From assembly GCA_030374765.1 (NCBI GenBank), contig JARGXX010000115.1, positions 1,527,501 through 1,591,500 of the forward strand: DNA of 64,000 nt, in the 5' to 3' direction. The stretch comes from Agarophyton chilense (lineage: Eukaryota > Rhodophyta > Florideophyceae > Gracilariales > Gracilariaceae). Made by a program: the position numbers and the translations under genes. Shown piece after piece: positions 20,031 to 30,881 of the stretch (position 1 is its first letter; every line of letters starts with the position of its first letter). Below the pieces are notes generated by a model. That model saw nothing but the letters and a program-made list of their open reading frames with translations, was not told the origin of the DNA and ran no database searches.

Positions 20031-23000
20031 CAGGCCGGGAATGCGAGCGTTAGGTATGTTGAGCTCCTCAGCCGTGAAGGCCAGGGCTTCATGAACCTTG
20101 GTTGCTGTTTCCAGAACCTTGTTCTCGCGTTCCTCAACGAGCGCCTTAATTTCCTCAGCGCGACATTGAATGGAGAGATTCAGCGCCTCTTTCGCGAGCT
20201 CGTATTTAGATGGGATTTGTGCTTCGGCTGTATATGGAAGGGACAGAGAAAGACTGGATTGATAAAATAGACCTTGAGAGTTGTGGATCAGAATGAGTTA
20301 GAATACTTTTTCATATACTCGCCGCCCGGAATCAGAGATGAGCACATCTCCTTAGTTCAGATCTTAAGGCAGTGATGGCGTCATGATCGTCGTAACTCCT
20401 CAACAAGTGCCAGTCCTTCACGTACAGAAGGAAATGAACTTCTGTAAAACGAGTCACAGCCCTGTGCTCACAGTCGTAGAAAACGTGATTGATTTTGTCT
20501 GTCCAAACTGTGCACATTGCACCGATATATTCTTCCCGAGCAGTGAGAGTGAGTTGAAAATGTATGTAGGAATAGTCTTGTTTTGCAAAATTCACCGTAT
20601 CCAGACAGACCGTGTCAAAGGCGTCAGAGCACGGAAAAATATTATTTGAAGAATGGCGATCGACAGTCGTGCAGAGGTTGAGTGGCATGGTTCACAAGTG
20701 GAGACAAGTTGTTGGCGATGGAACGAGAGTGGCGCTGCTGCAGAAAACGGCTCCTCGTAAGCAGGTTGAAACATGTCAGACGACAACGACCTCCTTACAA
20801 ACTAACTCTAACGAATAGAGACTTCTGCCAACATCGGGCTATCGAATTCGAGTTGCTGTTGTGGCTTGAGCTGAAGAAGTAGAAGATTTGCAATATATCT
20901 CCTTCAACGCTACTGCGATTTTAGTTGAGCTATCTGGTCCAAACATAGGGCAACAAAAGCTGAATACAATGTGCTGAGCCGGGAGTTTTTGACGGTTCAT
21001 TTAAAAGACTACAAAAAAACACATAATGAAAAGCTGAGACGGAGATATTAACAATCAGGAGTCATGAAATCAGAAGGTTTGCGTACCTTCTCTTGGCGAG
21101 TTTGAAGAATATCGCACAGCCATTCCAAAGCAGGCTACCTTGATCAATGCAGGGGCACGTCATTGATGGGGGTAACAAGTAAGCCCTGAATAGAGAGCAA
21201 CACGGTGAAAAAATTGTAGGTAAGACTCTATTTTTCCTTGAGAACGTCTTAACAGATTTTACCGCTCAAGTCGATGTTGTAATGGAGCTTTGGCGCTTCG
21301 AACTTAACAGCAGGCGCCGTGAGCGCGTAGGGCAGGGGAAAAGCGAAGATCAACGTGAACTTCTTTCCGGCGAACGCACTTGAGTCTGACGGGTCAATGC
21401 TCTCCTTTCAGTGCGGAAGTTTTCAGCGTGGGGGATAGCAGAAATGCAGAGGATTGGGTCCATCAAGAGCGCAATCAAGTCTACTTGTAGGGTTTTGGTA
21501 ACCTGCGTGGTGCCAGTCATTATGGGCAGGAGCGGGCATGGAGGCGAATTAGAAGGGGAAGAAGTATGGAGAGGGGACGGAGATCGACCCCAGCAGTGGA
21601 CATGCACACGATCGCAGAAGAGGATCACGCGGCGGCGCGCGCAGACACTTAGTAGCGGAGAAGCGCTCCGTTACGATTGTATACAATCGTCGCGCTCTCA
21701 CGGCCGATAAAACTGGTCTAGGAAACCGCTGCTGGCGTAAGTAGGTCAAATGGTTATATGTGGTGCACATGTGCGCCGCGTAGACCGCCCGTTGGTGCTG
21801 TCCACGTCCTCATTGCGCTTCTTTTGGCGAGCCGCTGTTTCGTTTCCAACCGAAGCTCAAGCGAAATGCACGCAAGTCCGCTGCGACGCCGTGATCGACA
21901 ATCTTGACGATTACGCGTTCGGAGTTCACGTCGCGCACAGGGCCCTGTCGTGCTCTGGAAAGCCACATTCATGATGATCAGCTGATCAGTTTTGTCGACG
22001 TCTCCGAGCCAACAGAGTCGGCCTCTGTCTTGTGCACGTCGTTCGCAGCTACAGTTTTGCGCGCACGGCGGAGTCCATCTGCCCGCCGTCTCAAGGCATA
22101 CGACGACCCATAGGTAAAAACTCACCTTCTCCTGACTTCTCTGGAACACTGAACAGGCGAACTATTGTCGTGGAAGCACAGGTTTCATTTGAAATACGGG
22201 GTTGTGATGGTTCGCACCACGTCTTGCTAGAGCGTGCACGTTAAGAAACGACGCAGACCGCACCAGGAGGTGACAGGTGCATTGTCCTTTCTGATCAAGA
22301 GCGATTGAATACCAGAGGGGAAACAGAACCAGAAAAGTAGAACACCCATTCTTTCGTGAGTACCCAACATCTCATGGTTTTCCCATGGCTGTTTTCATCG
22401 ATTCAAAAACCACCTGCAGTCAATTTTCCAATCCAGGCTGCCGCACTACTTCCGTGGGTTTAAGACAGCAATCTTCGCGACGCAGAAAAGAACTGATCAT
22501 TTTCCTTTGAACCGATACAGAATCACCAGCATCCTAATACAAGCGCGGTGTTCTGTTCAAACAGTGGAAAAAGCCGAAAATGGTTCTGAGAGCCGTCGTG
22601 GAAGTCTATCTCGTATCGACGGTGTCAACCGTTACTCTTTTCAAGAGACTATTGTTCATAAACACGGTTCATACGAAAGACTTCCGGAAACTTAGGTAAA
22701 AGGATCCGACTATGATGGCTCCAAAGAAAGTGAGAGTCGTGTAGAATGACATCGGAGAAAACGAAGAAAGACGGAGACGAGTAATGCGGCACTCTACGTT
22801 GTCGATCAATTCATAATGCAGTCCACAGTGATCGAAGACGAGGCAGGCGTGCTTATCCCCGAAGCCTTGCTACTAGGTCAACTGGTTTACATGTAAAACG
22901 GGATTCTTCGAAACGTGATGCACAATTGCATCCAGGAGACCTCACTTCCTTTGTGCACCCTGAGCTCTACTCCCTTCGCTATCGGCCAAACATCATCACA

Positions 23001-23468
23001 GAATCCTCAACGCTCTCTTTCAATTCAGTAACAAGCACCTAGCCCGATTCGTGAAGAAGAACGGTTGATCTTCACTCTTAAGGGGAAGCGGAAGAAACTG
23101 AGTTGCGTTTCTTTAGCAGGTGCAAGAGAGTGGGATGGTGTGGGCCCTTCCTGAATACTATTCGAATTCCTAAATCGCTGCAACACACAATGACGAGGTA
23201 TTGTGAGTCTCTCATCATTGTCCTTCAAAAGATCAAAAAGTGTTTGCTCTACCGTGGCCTAAGTACTTTAATAAACGTCATGATGGTCTGTTGGCCTTTA
23301 TCGACAGAGAACATTTCTTTGAAAATAGACATTCTGCAGTATGTTTTAAACTACAGGGCACCCATTAAAACACCGAATAGTTGCCCCAGTTCTGTAGCAA
23401 CTACATCAGCATGCCCATGAACGGTGAGAGATGTTGCACAGGTTTCCAGACGCAAAACTCTATCTCGA
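20031..23468. other. No supportable gene
   Basis: Only short ORFs overlap on opposite strands here (for example 20332-20688 minus, 21754-22149 minus, 22507-22695 plus). None has a recognisable motif, signal peptide or plausible splice pattern that I could join. It probably consists of decayed repeats. Confidence 0.5.
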
Positions 23469-25273
23469 CTAACTAAAGTGATAAGGAATTAAGAAGTGTC
23501 CCTTCACATCTTCAGAGCTGTCTAGAAAGGTGAGCCAATAGAGAACGCAAAGAGTAAAACAGACGCCGCAATCTATCCCAAGCATCTCCTTGCTCTTCAA
23601 GTAACTTTTGTAGCAATCCGCTCTCTTTTTCGTCTTTTGCAAGCGCGCCTCCATGACCGCGTAAGAATGCGCCGAGATGTGCTTGCGTGAATTCGAATCC
23701 TTGAGAGCTACTAAGCCGCTCGACGAAAAACAGCGCTGCATTTCGCATAGTTTGTCGCCCACCCATCGTACTAATTTCCATGTCAACAACTGATGACCTG
23801 ATGCATCTAAAGAGTTCATAAAATGGGTGGCATCATAAAACCGCGTTTCCAGCAATAAATTGCCTAGAGTGCTGTTCATCCAGCCTTGTTCGTTTCCATT
23901 CATATGCATTTTTCTAATCTTGCCTTGTTGCGAGTCACTTTCCCCGTCTCCCGTGAAGTTTGCTTTGTTCTCGGCGTTTAGATCAAACTCTAGCTGAAGT
24001 GACTTCTTGGTTGGAATAAAGAAAGACACAGACTGACCATTCTTGTTTCTTTCTTTGCTCGCTTGCAGGTTGCTTAACACAGTCCACTTCGAGGTTGGCT
24101 CTGTTCTCAGAGTGATGATTTCTTTGGATATGGGAACACCTTTCCCTTCATCTGTGGGTATGTCTCTCATATCTTCCTCATAGTTTTGCATTTCGGAATC
24201 TGTATCACTTTTCTCGTCTGCTTCAGTGTCTTGATCCTCTACATTCAAAGGAGCACGCACTGCTTGTTCTTCACTTTCCTTTCTGATTCCTCTTCTTACA
24301 GGTTCAAATCATGACATATCTACCCACAATATAATACCAACGTTATTCACGTGTGTTGTGGCAATATATTCTCCGTTAGGAGCCATCGCTACGCTGGTCG
24401 GGGAATCATAACAAAAAGAGTGTCGAGAAGACATCCACATGGCAAGTCCCAAGTCTTCACAGTGCTGTCCATGGACGCTGATATTATTCTCCTGCTGTTC
24501 ACGTGGAGAAGAAAATCTACGAGAGGGCCATGATTTCCAATAAAACAACGAGCAAGCTTGTGCGACACAGCGTCGTATATGTACATGATGAAGTCTGTGT
24601 ACGCAACAGCTAATAAATCAGAAAACGCACTCCACGAAATAAAAGATATATCAGACCCGGTTGATATACATCCTTCGCTTCTTTTCCTAATATAGATACC
24701 CCAAAACTTGACTGTTCGGTCTTCCCCTCCGGCGGAAACTAGCAAATCACCACACAGGCATCAACAGCAACACCAACAACGCGACAAGAATGGGCTGGCA
24801 CCTAACTCTGATTTGCCTTTTCCGTCTTAGTCTTTTCATCCGCTGTGGCGTCAAAGAGCGCAGTGTTATGAAAAACACCTTGATGACATCCACTCTGAAG
24901 ATTATGTGTGTGAACACGTCCATCTTCGCCGCCCACAAAAGCAAAATTTCCGCAAAGGTGAGAGAACAGTGTATGTCGATTTCCTGTTCTCCCACTCTTT
25001 TCATGCTGACCTACTGGTTTGGTTCCCCTTCGATTTCTTTTCTCTCCTCTTGAAAGCAAGTTCATACTTTTTTTGGTTTACGAGGCTTCGACACATGATC
25101 ATCGGACGCTCCAGTTTGAAGACGCCATGTGTATGCACTTTGAAATTCTTCATGTATGGTTACAATATTGGCAAACTCATGGTCTCTCTCTATGATGATT
25201 TCTGTTGCAAATGTCATGATTCAGGGTAGTCGAGAAACAAAGTTATTGGTTTGGTCACCAACTTCAATATTAT

Positions 25274-25940
25274 TGTAGTATTCTACTATGTCGGGGAATC
25301 CGATAGATTGGTTTTTCGCGAAGTCGCGGTTGGAACTCATAAGTGAGTGATATCATCAGCATTGTGATATGAAACGGCACACCGCATAGGATTCCTAGAG
25401 GCAGAATTTCTTAGTGGAACACGTGGCGTCATGGGTCGAGTGGCTTGCAACGGCGCATGTAGTGGCGATCCACGTGGCTGGTTTTACTACCCTTTGTAGC
25501 TAGACGTCCATTAGGGACCATACCCATACAGTGGTTTGGCTAAGTGGCTGACCACTGGGTATTATTTATATATTTATTTGGGCACTCACCCTGGTACACA
25601 GTATATAGTGTACCAGAGGTGAGCGCCGACTCCAAGTAAAGCAGACAACATGGGCATCATGACTATTCTGTTCCTCGCTTAGGATTACTTAACCGGAGAT
25701 CCGGACGAGCTATAATAGATAGTCAGCCCCCAACCACTTCACGAGCCGTCTCGTACCTACGTTCCATCAACGTTTTACAGTTGCACTGTTCACCCTCGCT
25801 GGCGAGTAGTGGCCTTACACCCCACTTCCAGCTCGCTGGTTTTGTAGCTCTACCACCCCTTTTCCTTCGCCGAAAAAGACCCATCGGCAGTCCGAACGCT
25901 GTCGCAGGTGTCTGCTCTCTCCGTTAGAGCGGATACTACA
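25274..25940 (+). mobile_element. Solo LTR of the same Ty3/gypsy family
   Basis: The 667 bp match the LTRs at 6144 and 16126 from TGTAGTATTC to GGATACTACA, with more differences than those two have from each other. No internal sequence is attached. Flanking pentamers are ATTAT (left) and CTAAT (right), which do not match, so either the duplication has mutated or recombination joined LTRs of different insertions. It interrupts the UTP21 pseudogene. Confidence 0.95.
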
Positions 25941-26539
25941 CTAATTCTCATTTCTTCATCTTTTCTTCGTTCTAACCCCTTGTTTGTCGATTTTCTTTTG
26001 AGAGATGGATCGATTTTTTCCTTGGCGAACGGCGGAAACTACCGGCAGATCACGACCCAGGCGCGCCGATACCATCATGAAACGGCCGTACCCGCAGAAT
26101 GTAACCATGGAAGCATGTTCGGCGGCAGGTAATGACCTTATCGTGACGAAAGTAGTCTTTTTTGGCCGTTCTTTTCATCAAATAGATGTATCTTTACGGA
26201 GTTGTCCGTTTTCGCAGCCGTGATCAATAAAGGTTCACTGGTAAGGAAGTGAGCAAGGGCGTATCCGCTACTGAGGTGAATCAAGCGCGCTTCAGATGGT
26301 ATGCGTTTCTGGTTTCAATCCCATATGAACATTTTTCCATCTGCATCACTTGTCATCATGCTTTAGTCAAGGTCAGTCCGGAAGGAAATAACATTAACGG
26401 CATTGGCTGAAATGAAAGCTTTTTGAGCTTGTTGGAGATTTAGGACATCCGGCGTATGCCGCAATGTGACAACTGTATTAGTTATCTGTGGGCTCCATCT
26501 TTGGTGTGACGCTGTGGGCTAGACGTTACAGTAAAATTT

Positions 26540-27551
26540 GTCGTAATATAGCGTTTTCGGTTACTGAACGGCCCAGATAGATGAGATGAGATACAAATAT
26601 TTTGAAATAAACCTCTTACACTTCATAAACTTCTTAAACCAACGAAACCAAAGACTTATGTCCATAGTTAATAGGGTTCAGTCACCCTGGCTTCCGGTCA
26701 GACACTCCGAATGTGTAACGATTTCTTCAGCCTTTCCACTTCTGCGTTATCCAGAAGCAGGCGAGTACAATCCCTAGAAGGCTTCCCGAGGAGAAGTAAT
26801 AACAACAAGATATGTTTTCACCCTATACCGGAAGCTCGGCTTTTGCGGGAAAGGCTACGAGACACCACTTGCTGCAGCTTGCCGTCCAGTACTAGATCCC
26901 AGATCGCCTCCAAGTCTTTACGACCGTCACAGGCTTTCAAATCTGTTGGGGCTCTCTAGATAAACCCAGTACCGTTGGTACACACAGAACGTCTCCCGTC
27001 CACGCCGATGGCGCTTGAACTAGTGCATTGGGCTGACCGGGGGTGCTCGGCCCAGCAGCTAACGCCTCACTGGACTCCTTTACTACGGCAAATGCCGTAC
27101 AGATATTTTGTATATTTATGGGATTAATTTTGCAGCGGGAGTCGCCTCACTGAATCCCAGGCGGCAATCGCCTCGCCTTTTGATAAAGTTGAAAGGCTTG
27201 AATCCAAAAGAAAATAGTGTTTTAGGGTGTCAATTGTTGGTTGCAGTCGTTCGAGAGCGAACTCGAAGACATTAAAGCCTTTTTCATAGAGATCTAGAAC
27301 CTCCAAAACGGGTCTGAAACGCATTACTACTCGATAGTTACTACTATGTGCTTCCAGATTACTCTAATCGCTGCTAGAAGCGTTTTAAGCAGCCTACTAA
27401 CCAATAAAACTATAACAACTATATTATTTTTCATAATGCTCCATTACGGCTTTCGACGCCAGCGGTGAAATGCAGAGTGCAGGTCCTGCTGGCACTCCGA
27501 AAACGTGTGTTACAGCAATGCTGGAACACTGTACGTTTTATGGTACCCACA
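26540..27551. other. Foreign block inside the UTP21 pseudogene
   Basis: UTP21-like text stops at about 27552 (LLQNFPNG) and resumes near 26480, where only a few codons should separate the two parts. The roughly 1 kb between shows no similarity to UTP21. A 66-codon minus ORF at 27124-27324 is its longest reading frame. It could be a decayed insertion. I could not find terminal repeats by eye. Confidence 0.45.
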
Positions 27552-27983
27552 TTATCCATTCGGAAAGTTTTGGAGCAAAATTCTTGCATGTACTGTTCCA
27601 ACTGCAACTAGGTCGACGACAGGAGAAGGTTCTATTATAATTTTCATGGATTCAAACACAGGAAACACATAAACGACGTTCATTGATTTAAAAGTGACAA
27701 GCAAACATCGGCCATGTTTTCGCGCCAAGAAGGATGTTGATGACATATACATTTGTGGGTGACCAACAGATCTAAGCGGAAAGTCAGGGGGGTTTTTGAA
27801 ATTCGATAAGCATGATACCGTCACTACTTTAGAACGGCTATCTTGTGTATTTTCCGGAAGAGTGCATACGACAACTTTGCGCTCCTCTGCTAGTAGCTTG
27901 ATGAAGGCGCCACACACAAAAATGTAAAATGCGACACCAGTACGAATAGTGTGTATACGACCGCTGGCCTCATATGAGGCCAA

Positions 27984-29270
27984 ACTGTAAATTTCTGTGC
28001 TGATTTTTTGTAATTTTGACCTGAGTTTTTTCGTGTTTTGACCTCGAAGCAGTAAATTCTTTATATCACCTTTTTATAAAAATCTCCGCTTCATGGAATT
28101 TCTTTCACGCGTAAGAATAAATCTAAAGGAACCATGTAATATAAAATTTATATTTAAAAGTCGAGCAGGCTAATTAATATGTTAGCATATAAAACAGGCT
28201 TTTTTTGTATGCAAAAACAGTGATTGCACTCTAAAAAATCGTTCTAGAACTGTGTATGAAACAGAACTATCCTTTAAAAAATAATCAATTTCGAAGAATT
28301 GCCCCGGTCGTGTAGACACTAGCTAGGGTGAAAGAAAAAAACCAATGGGAAAGTTATTAAAAATAAACCGTTCTTAGCAGTGTATCCTCGTTGGGCGATT
28401 AATGAGTGTGTTGGTGTACGAGTGTGCAAAACAGATTGGGCGAAAAGGGTTCATTTCGGTGATTAGCATGATGAAGGTAGCCCTTTACCGTCGTGTACTG
28501 TACAGACAGCACCAGTGAGGCGGCGAACGGCAGATGTACCCAAGGTTACCGCACCATGGCACAGCGAAACAACGAAGGAATGGAACGAAAACGCACGGTG
28601 GAAGGCGAGTGGAAGCGGCAAAATGTAATGCAGTTGGCACTCTCAACTGCCGTCTCAACGAGGCAGCAGCCGCGCGACGGCCAAGCGTGCAACGAAACGG
28701 CAAGCGCTGTCGGCCGACGCAAACCAAACACAAAGAAGAGAAAAGAACAAAAGTCTCGCAAGTATGGCCGTCCTACAGCAGCGCAAGTGGAAGCAGCAAC
28801 ACAATATGCTCGCGTAGCGGGGCGCAAAACGCACGTGAGCGACGTAATACGCGCGACGCACGCCAACAGAAACGGTCCAAGTCAGCGGGAACGCCACAAT
28901 TAAACGCCGCCGACAGCGTGTCTGAGTTCGACAATGGCGCCAGCGCGTTGCAAGCCGCGTAGAGTCTCGTAGCTTAGTGGTAGCAACAGCATGTCGAATG
29001 TGCGCGCGTGGTGGTGGTGGTGGTGGAGTGAGCCGAGTAGGAGCGCGCAAAAAAGCGTATTACACAGCAAAGGGGTACGACGCGCGTTTTATTCCGCGTG
29101 CTGTATGCGCGCGTTTCGGGGCGATACGGCGCGCTCTTACTTCGCTTACGCGCCAAGTTGACGTTGGCGGCTCGACGGCAGCGCACTTGACACACGGGCC
29201 ACAACCGCCGCACCCACGCTGTCAAACAGGTAAACAAACGCATGGGTACATGTAGGCGTCGCAGTGTAGC
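27984..29270. other. No supportable gene; boundary between AT-rich and GC-rich DNA
   Basis: 27984-28480 is AT-rich and empty. From about 28490 the sequence turns GC-rich and is open in several frames on both strands (28493-28962, 28655-29243), which is a composition effect. A (GGT)n run lies near 29010. Confidence 0.5.
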
Positions 29271-29858
29271 TCACAATAACGTCCATTGAAAGTTACCGGG
29301 CTTCGGGCCGCTCACAATGTCAAAGTTCCACCTCTCCAGAAAGCGTTGTCTCGTATCTCGCATCACGGCGCGCCTCAGCGCTTCAATGTCGTCGTCGACG
29401 CACACGGCGGCTTGTTCGGCGTGCGTGCGGTCGCCGTCGGCCGCCACATCGTGCTTAGCGATGGCGTCACCGTTGGCGTTGGCGTTGGCGTTGGCGTCGG
29501 CGACGACAGCGGCAGTGACAGCACGCGCTTCGGCGTCGGCGTCAGCGTCGGCATCGGTGGAAGCACGTTGGTCGGCGTCATAATCGGCGCAGTGCGAAAA
29601 GTCCAGACGCCTCGGTTGCAAGGCGGCGCGACGGCGGCGCAGCCGAAGTCGACACGGCATGCGCTTGCGCGGTCTCAACAAGCGGTCGGGAAGACAGGCG
29701 GCGCAAGCGCGCACCAGACCGCCATGCGAGGCCACGGCAAGCACGGGCGAGACAGCGGCAGGCACGGCGTGTCGTTCGGCGCGCGCGTCGTTTGGCACGC
29801 GTCTCCTCTTCGAAAGCGGCGCGCCATCGGCGCCAAGCGCAGCGGTGATACAACCCAT
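29271..29858 (-). CDS. KRP/Kip-like cyclin-dependent kinase inhibitor
   Basis: The 195-residue protein ends with the CDK-inhibitor signature: DDIEALRRAVMRDTRQRFLE followed by RWNFDIVSGPKPGNFQWTL. In plant KRPs and animal p27-type proteins the R-F-x-E-K/R-x-NFD...PL-x-G-x-Y/F-x-W core binds the CDK, and the NFD block packs on the kinase. In KRPs this domain is at the very C-terminus, as here. The rest is low complexity: a basic KRRR patch near the start (possible nuclear signal), Asp-Ala repeats and an Ala-Asn repeat encoded by a GGCGTT-type hexanucleotide array. I chose the Met at 29858 (MGCITAAL); the frame is open up to 30089. Opposite-strand ORFs across it are composition shadows. The family call rests on the C-terminal 35 residues. 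Confidence 0.75.
   Translation of the reverse strand: MGCITAALGADGAPLSKRRRVPNDARAERHAVPAAVSPVLAVASHGGLVRACAACLPDRLLRPRKRMPCRLRLRRRRAALQPRRLDFSHCADYDADQRASTDADADADAEARAVTAAVVADANANANANGDAIAKHDVAADGDRTHAEQAAVCVDDDIEALRRAVMRDTRQRFLERWNFDIVSGPKPGNFQWTLL
29464..29560. repeat. GGCGTT/GGCGTC hexanucleotide arrays
   Basis: Short GGCGTT runs (29474-29500) and GTCGGC-type runs (29530-29560) lie inside the CDK-inhibitor gene. They encode its Ala-Asn and Asp-Ala repeats on the minus strand. Confidence 0.7.
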
Positions 29859-30347
29859 GACAGCGGTTCGTTGGCGTGGCTCTCTCGTAGCAAAACAAGG
29901 CTGGCGGAGGGGAGGGGGAAAGGACGACGACAGCACGGCGTGCAGACGAAGAAGCAGCGCGGTGAGAGAGAGAGACACACAACGCGCCGTCGGGCGCAAA
30001 AGTGCACTAGCGTTATGTGGCGGCAAACGCAGCGCGAGCGAGCGAGCGAGCGCGCACAGCGAGCGGCGACGGCTGAAAGCGCGCGGCATGCGAGCGACGG
30101 GCGCAGCGACGCCTCCAGCGCGCGCGACGCACGTGGCAAGCTGTGCGCACCGCTGCCGCTGCCGCAGCCGCAGCCGCAGCCGCTGTGGCAGTGGCAGTGG
30201 CAGTGGTTGTGACGCCGCGTCTCGGGCGCGTCGCGGGCGTGCGGGCGGCGGCCCGCGAGCACGTCAGCTGCTTTGCACCGCCGCGTGGGGCCCCGCTCGA
30301 CCGCCAACGTATCGAGCCGCCGCTTCCACACGCGCGCCCTTCGTGTT

Positions 30348-30594
30348 GTCGCTTGCGCTTCGCGCTGTCGCTTGCGCTTCGTTTCGTCGCTTGCGCTTCG
30401 CGCTGTCGCTTGCGCTTCGTTTCCTCGCTTGCGCTTCGTGCTGTCGCTTGCGCTTCGTGCTGTCGCTTGCGCTTCGTGCTGTCGCTTGCGCTTCGTGCTG
30501 TCGCTTGCGCTTCGTGCTGTCGCTTGCGCTTCGTGCTGTCGCTTGCGCTTCGTGCTGTCGCTTGCGCTTCGCGCTGTCGCTTGCGCCTCGACCG
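30348..30594. repeat. 19-bp minisatellite, about 13 copies
   Basis: The unit is GTCGCTTGCGCTTCGTGCT with a few variants (CGCGCT, GTTTCG, GTTTCC) toward the left end. Because 19 is not a multiple of 3 and the unit has no stop in any frame on either strand, it stays open in all six frames and yields spurious 19-residue protein repeats. It lies between the divergent CDK-inhibitor and DUF72 genes. Confidence 0.92.
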
Positions 30595-30750
30595 CCGCCG
30601 GCGTGCGCTGCCGTTTGCTCAGCGACGCGCCCTCCGCGCGCCAAATCGGCAGCCATTTGCGCGCACCGCACCCGCACCGCTGTAAGCACAGCACTTGTGC
30701 AGTGATCCGACACGCACTCGCCCGGTCGTTCCGCTCTCGCCCGACAGAGT

Positions 30751-30822
30751 GAGAGAGAGAGAGAGAGAGAGAGTGGCACGCGGCGACGCGTCGAGGTGCG
30801 GCCCGAGCCCCCCCCCCCCCCC
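30751..30822. repeat. GA microsatellite and poly-C tract before the DUF72 gene
   Basis: A (GA)n run at about 30751-30773 is followed by 15 C at 30808-30822, ending 60 bp before the DUF72 start codon. Confidence 0.8.
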
Positions 30823-30881
30823 TTCCACGGGCGCTTCCGCCTCTCGTCAAGCCGTTGCCCGTGTCGTCGATATCGTGGCGA

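Larger units (their letters stand above)
23469..27983 (-). pseudogene. UTP21: UTP21/WDR36 pseudogene (SSU processome WD-repeat protein)
   Basis: Minus-strand fragments follow UTP21/WDR36 order, a U3 snoRNP/small-subunit processome scaffold. First comes an N-terminal propeller piece (27983-27552, with GHPQMYMSS, ARKHGRCLLV, PSPVVDLVAVGTVHARILL). Next are WD repeats at about 26470-26020 (SDADGKMFIWD, then LLITAAKTDNSVKIHLFDE). After these come the linker (about 25217-25100, ANIVTIHEEFQSAYTWR), the NLQSG repeat (24975-24870), repeats with STVKTWDLPCG and IATTHVNNVGIILW (24745-24309), and the UTP21-specific C-terminal domain (24260-23469, SKWTVLSNL, ERNKNG, FFIPTKKS). Frameshifts and stops separate the pieces. 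A solo LTR sits in the middle and about 1 kb of unrelated sequence splits the N-terminal part. The last 263 codons are still open. A functional copy must exist elsewhere if the organism makes ribosomes normally. Confidence 0.85.

Noticed and set aside
28970-28980. tRNA-like A box (TAGCTTAGTGG)
   Set aside because: No matching B box, acceptor stem or anticodon arm could be placed within the next 100 bp.
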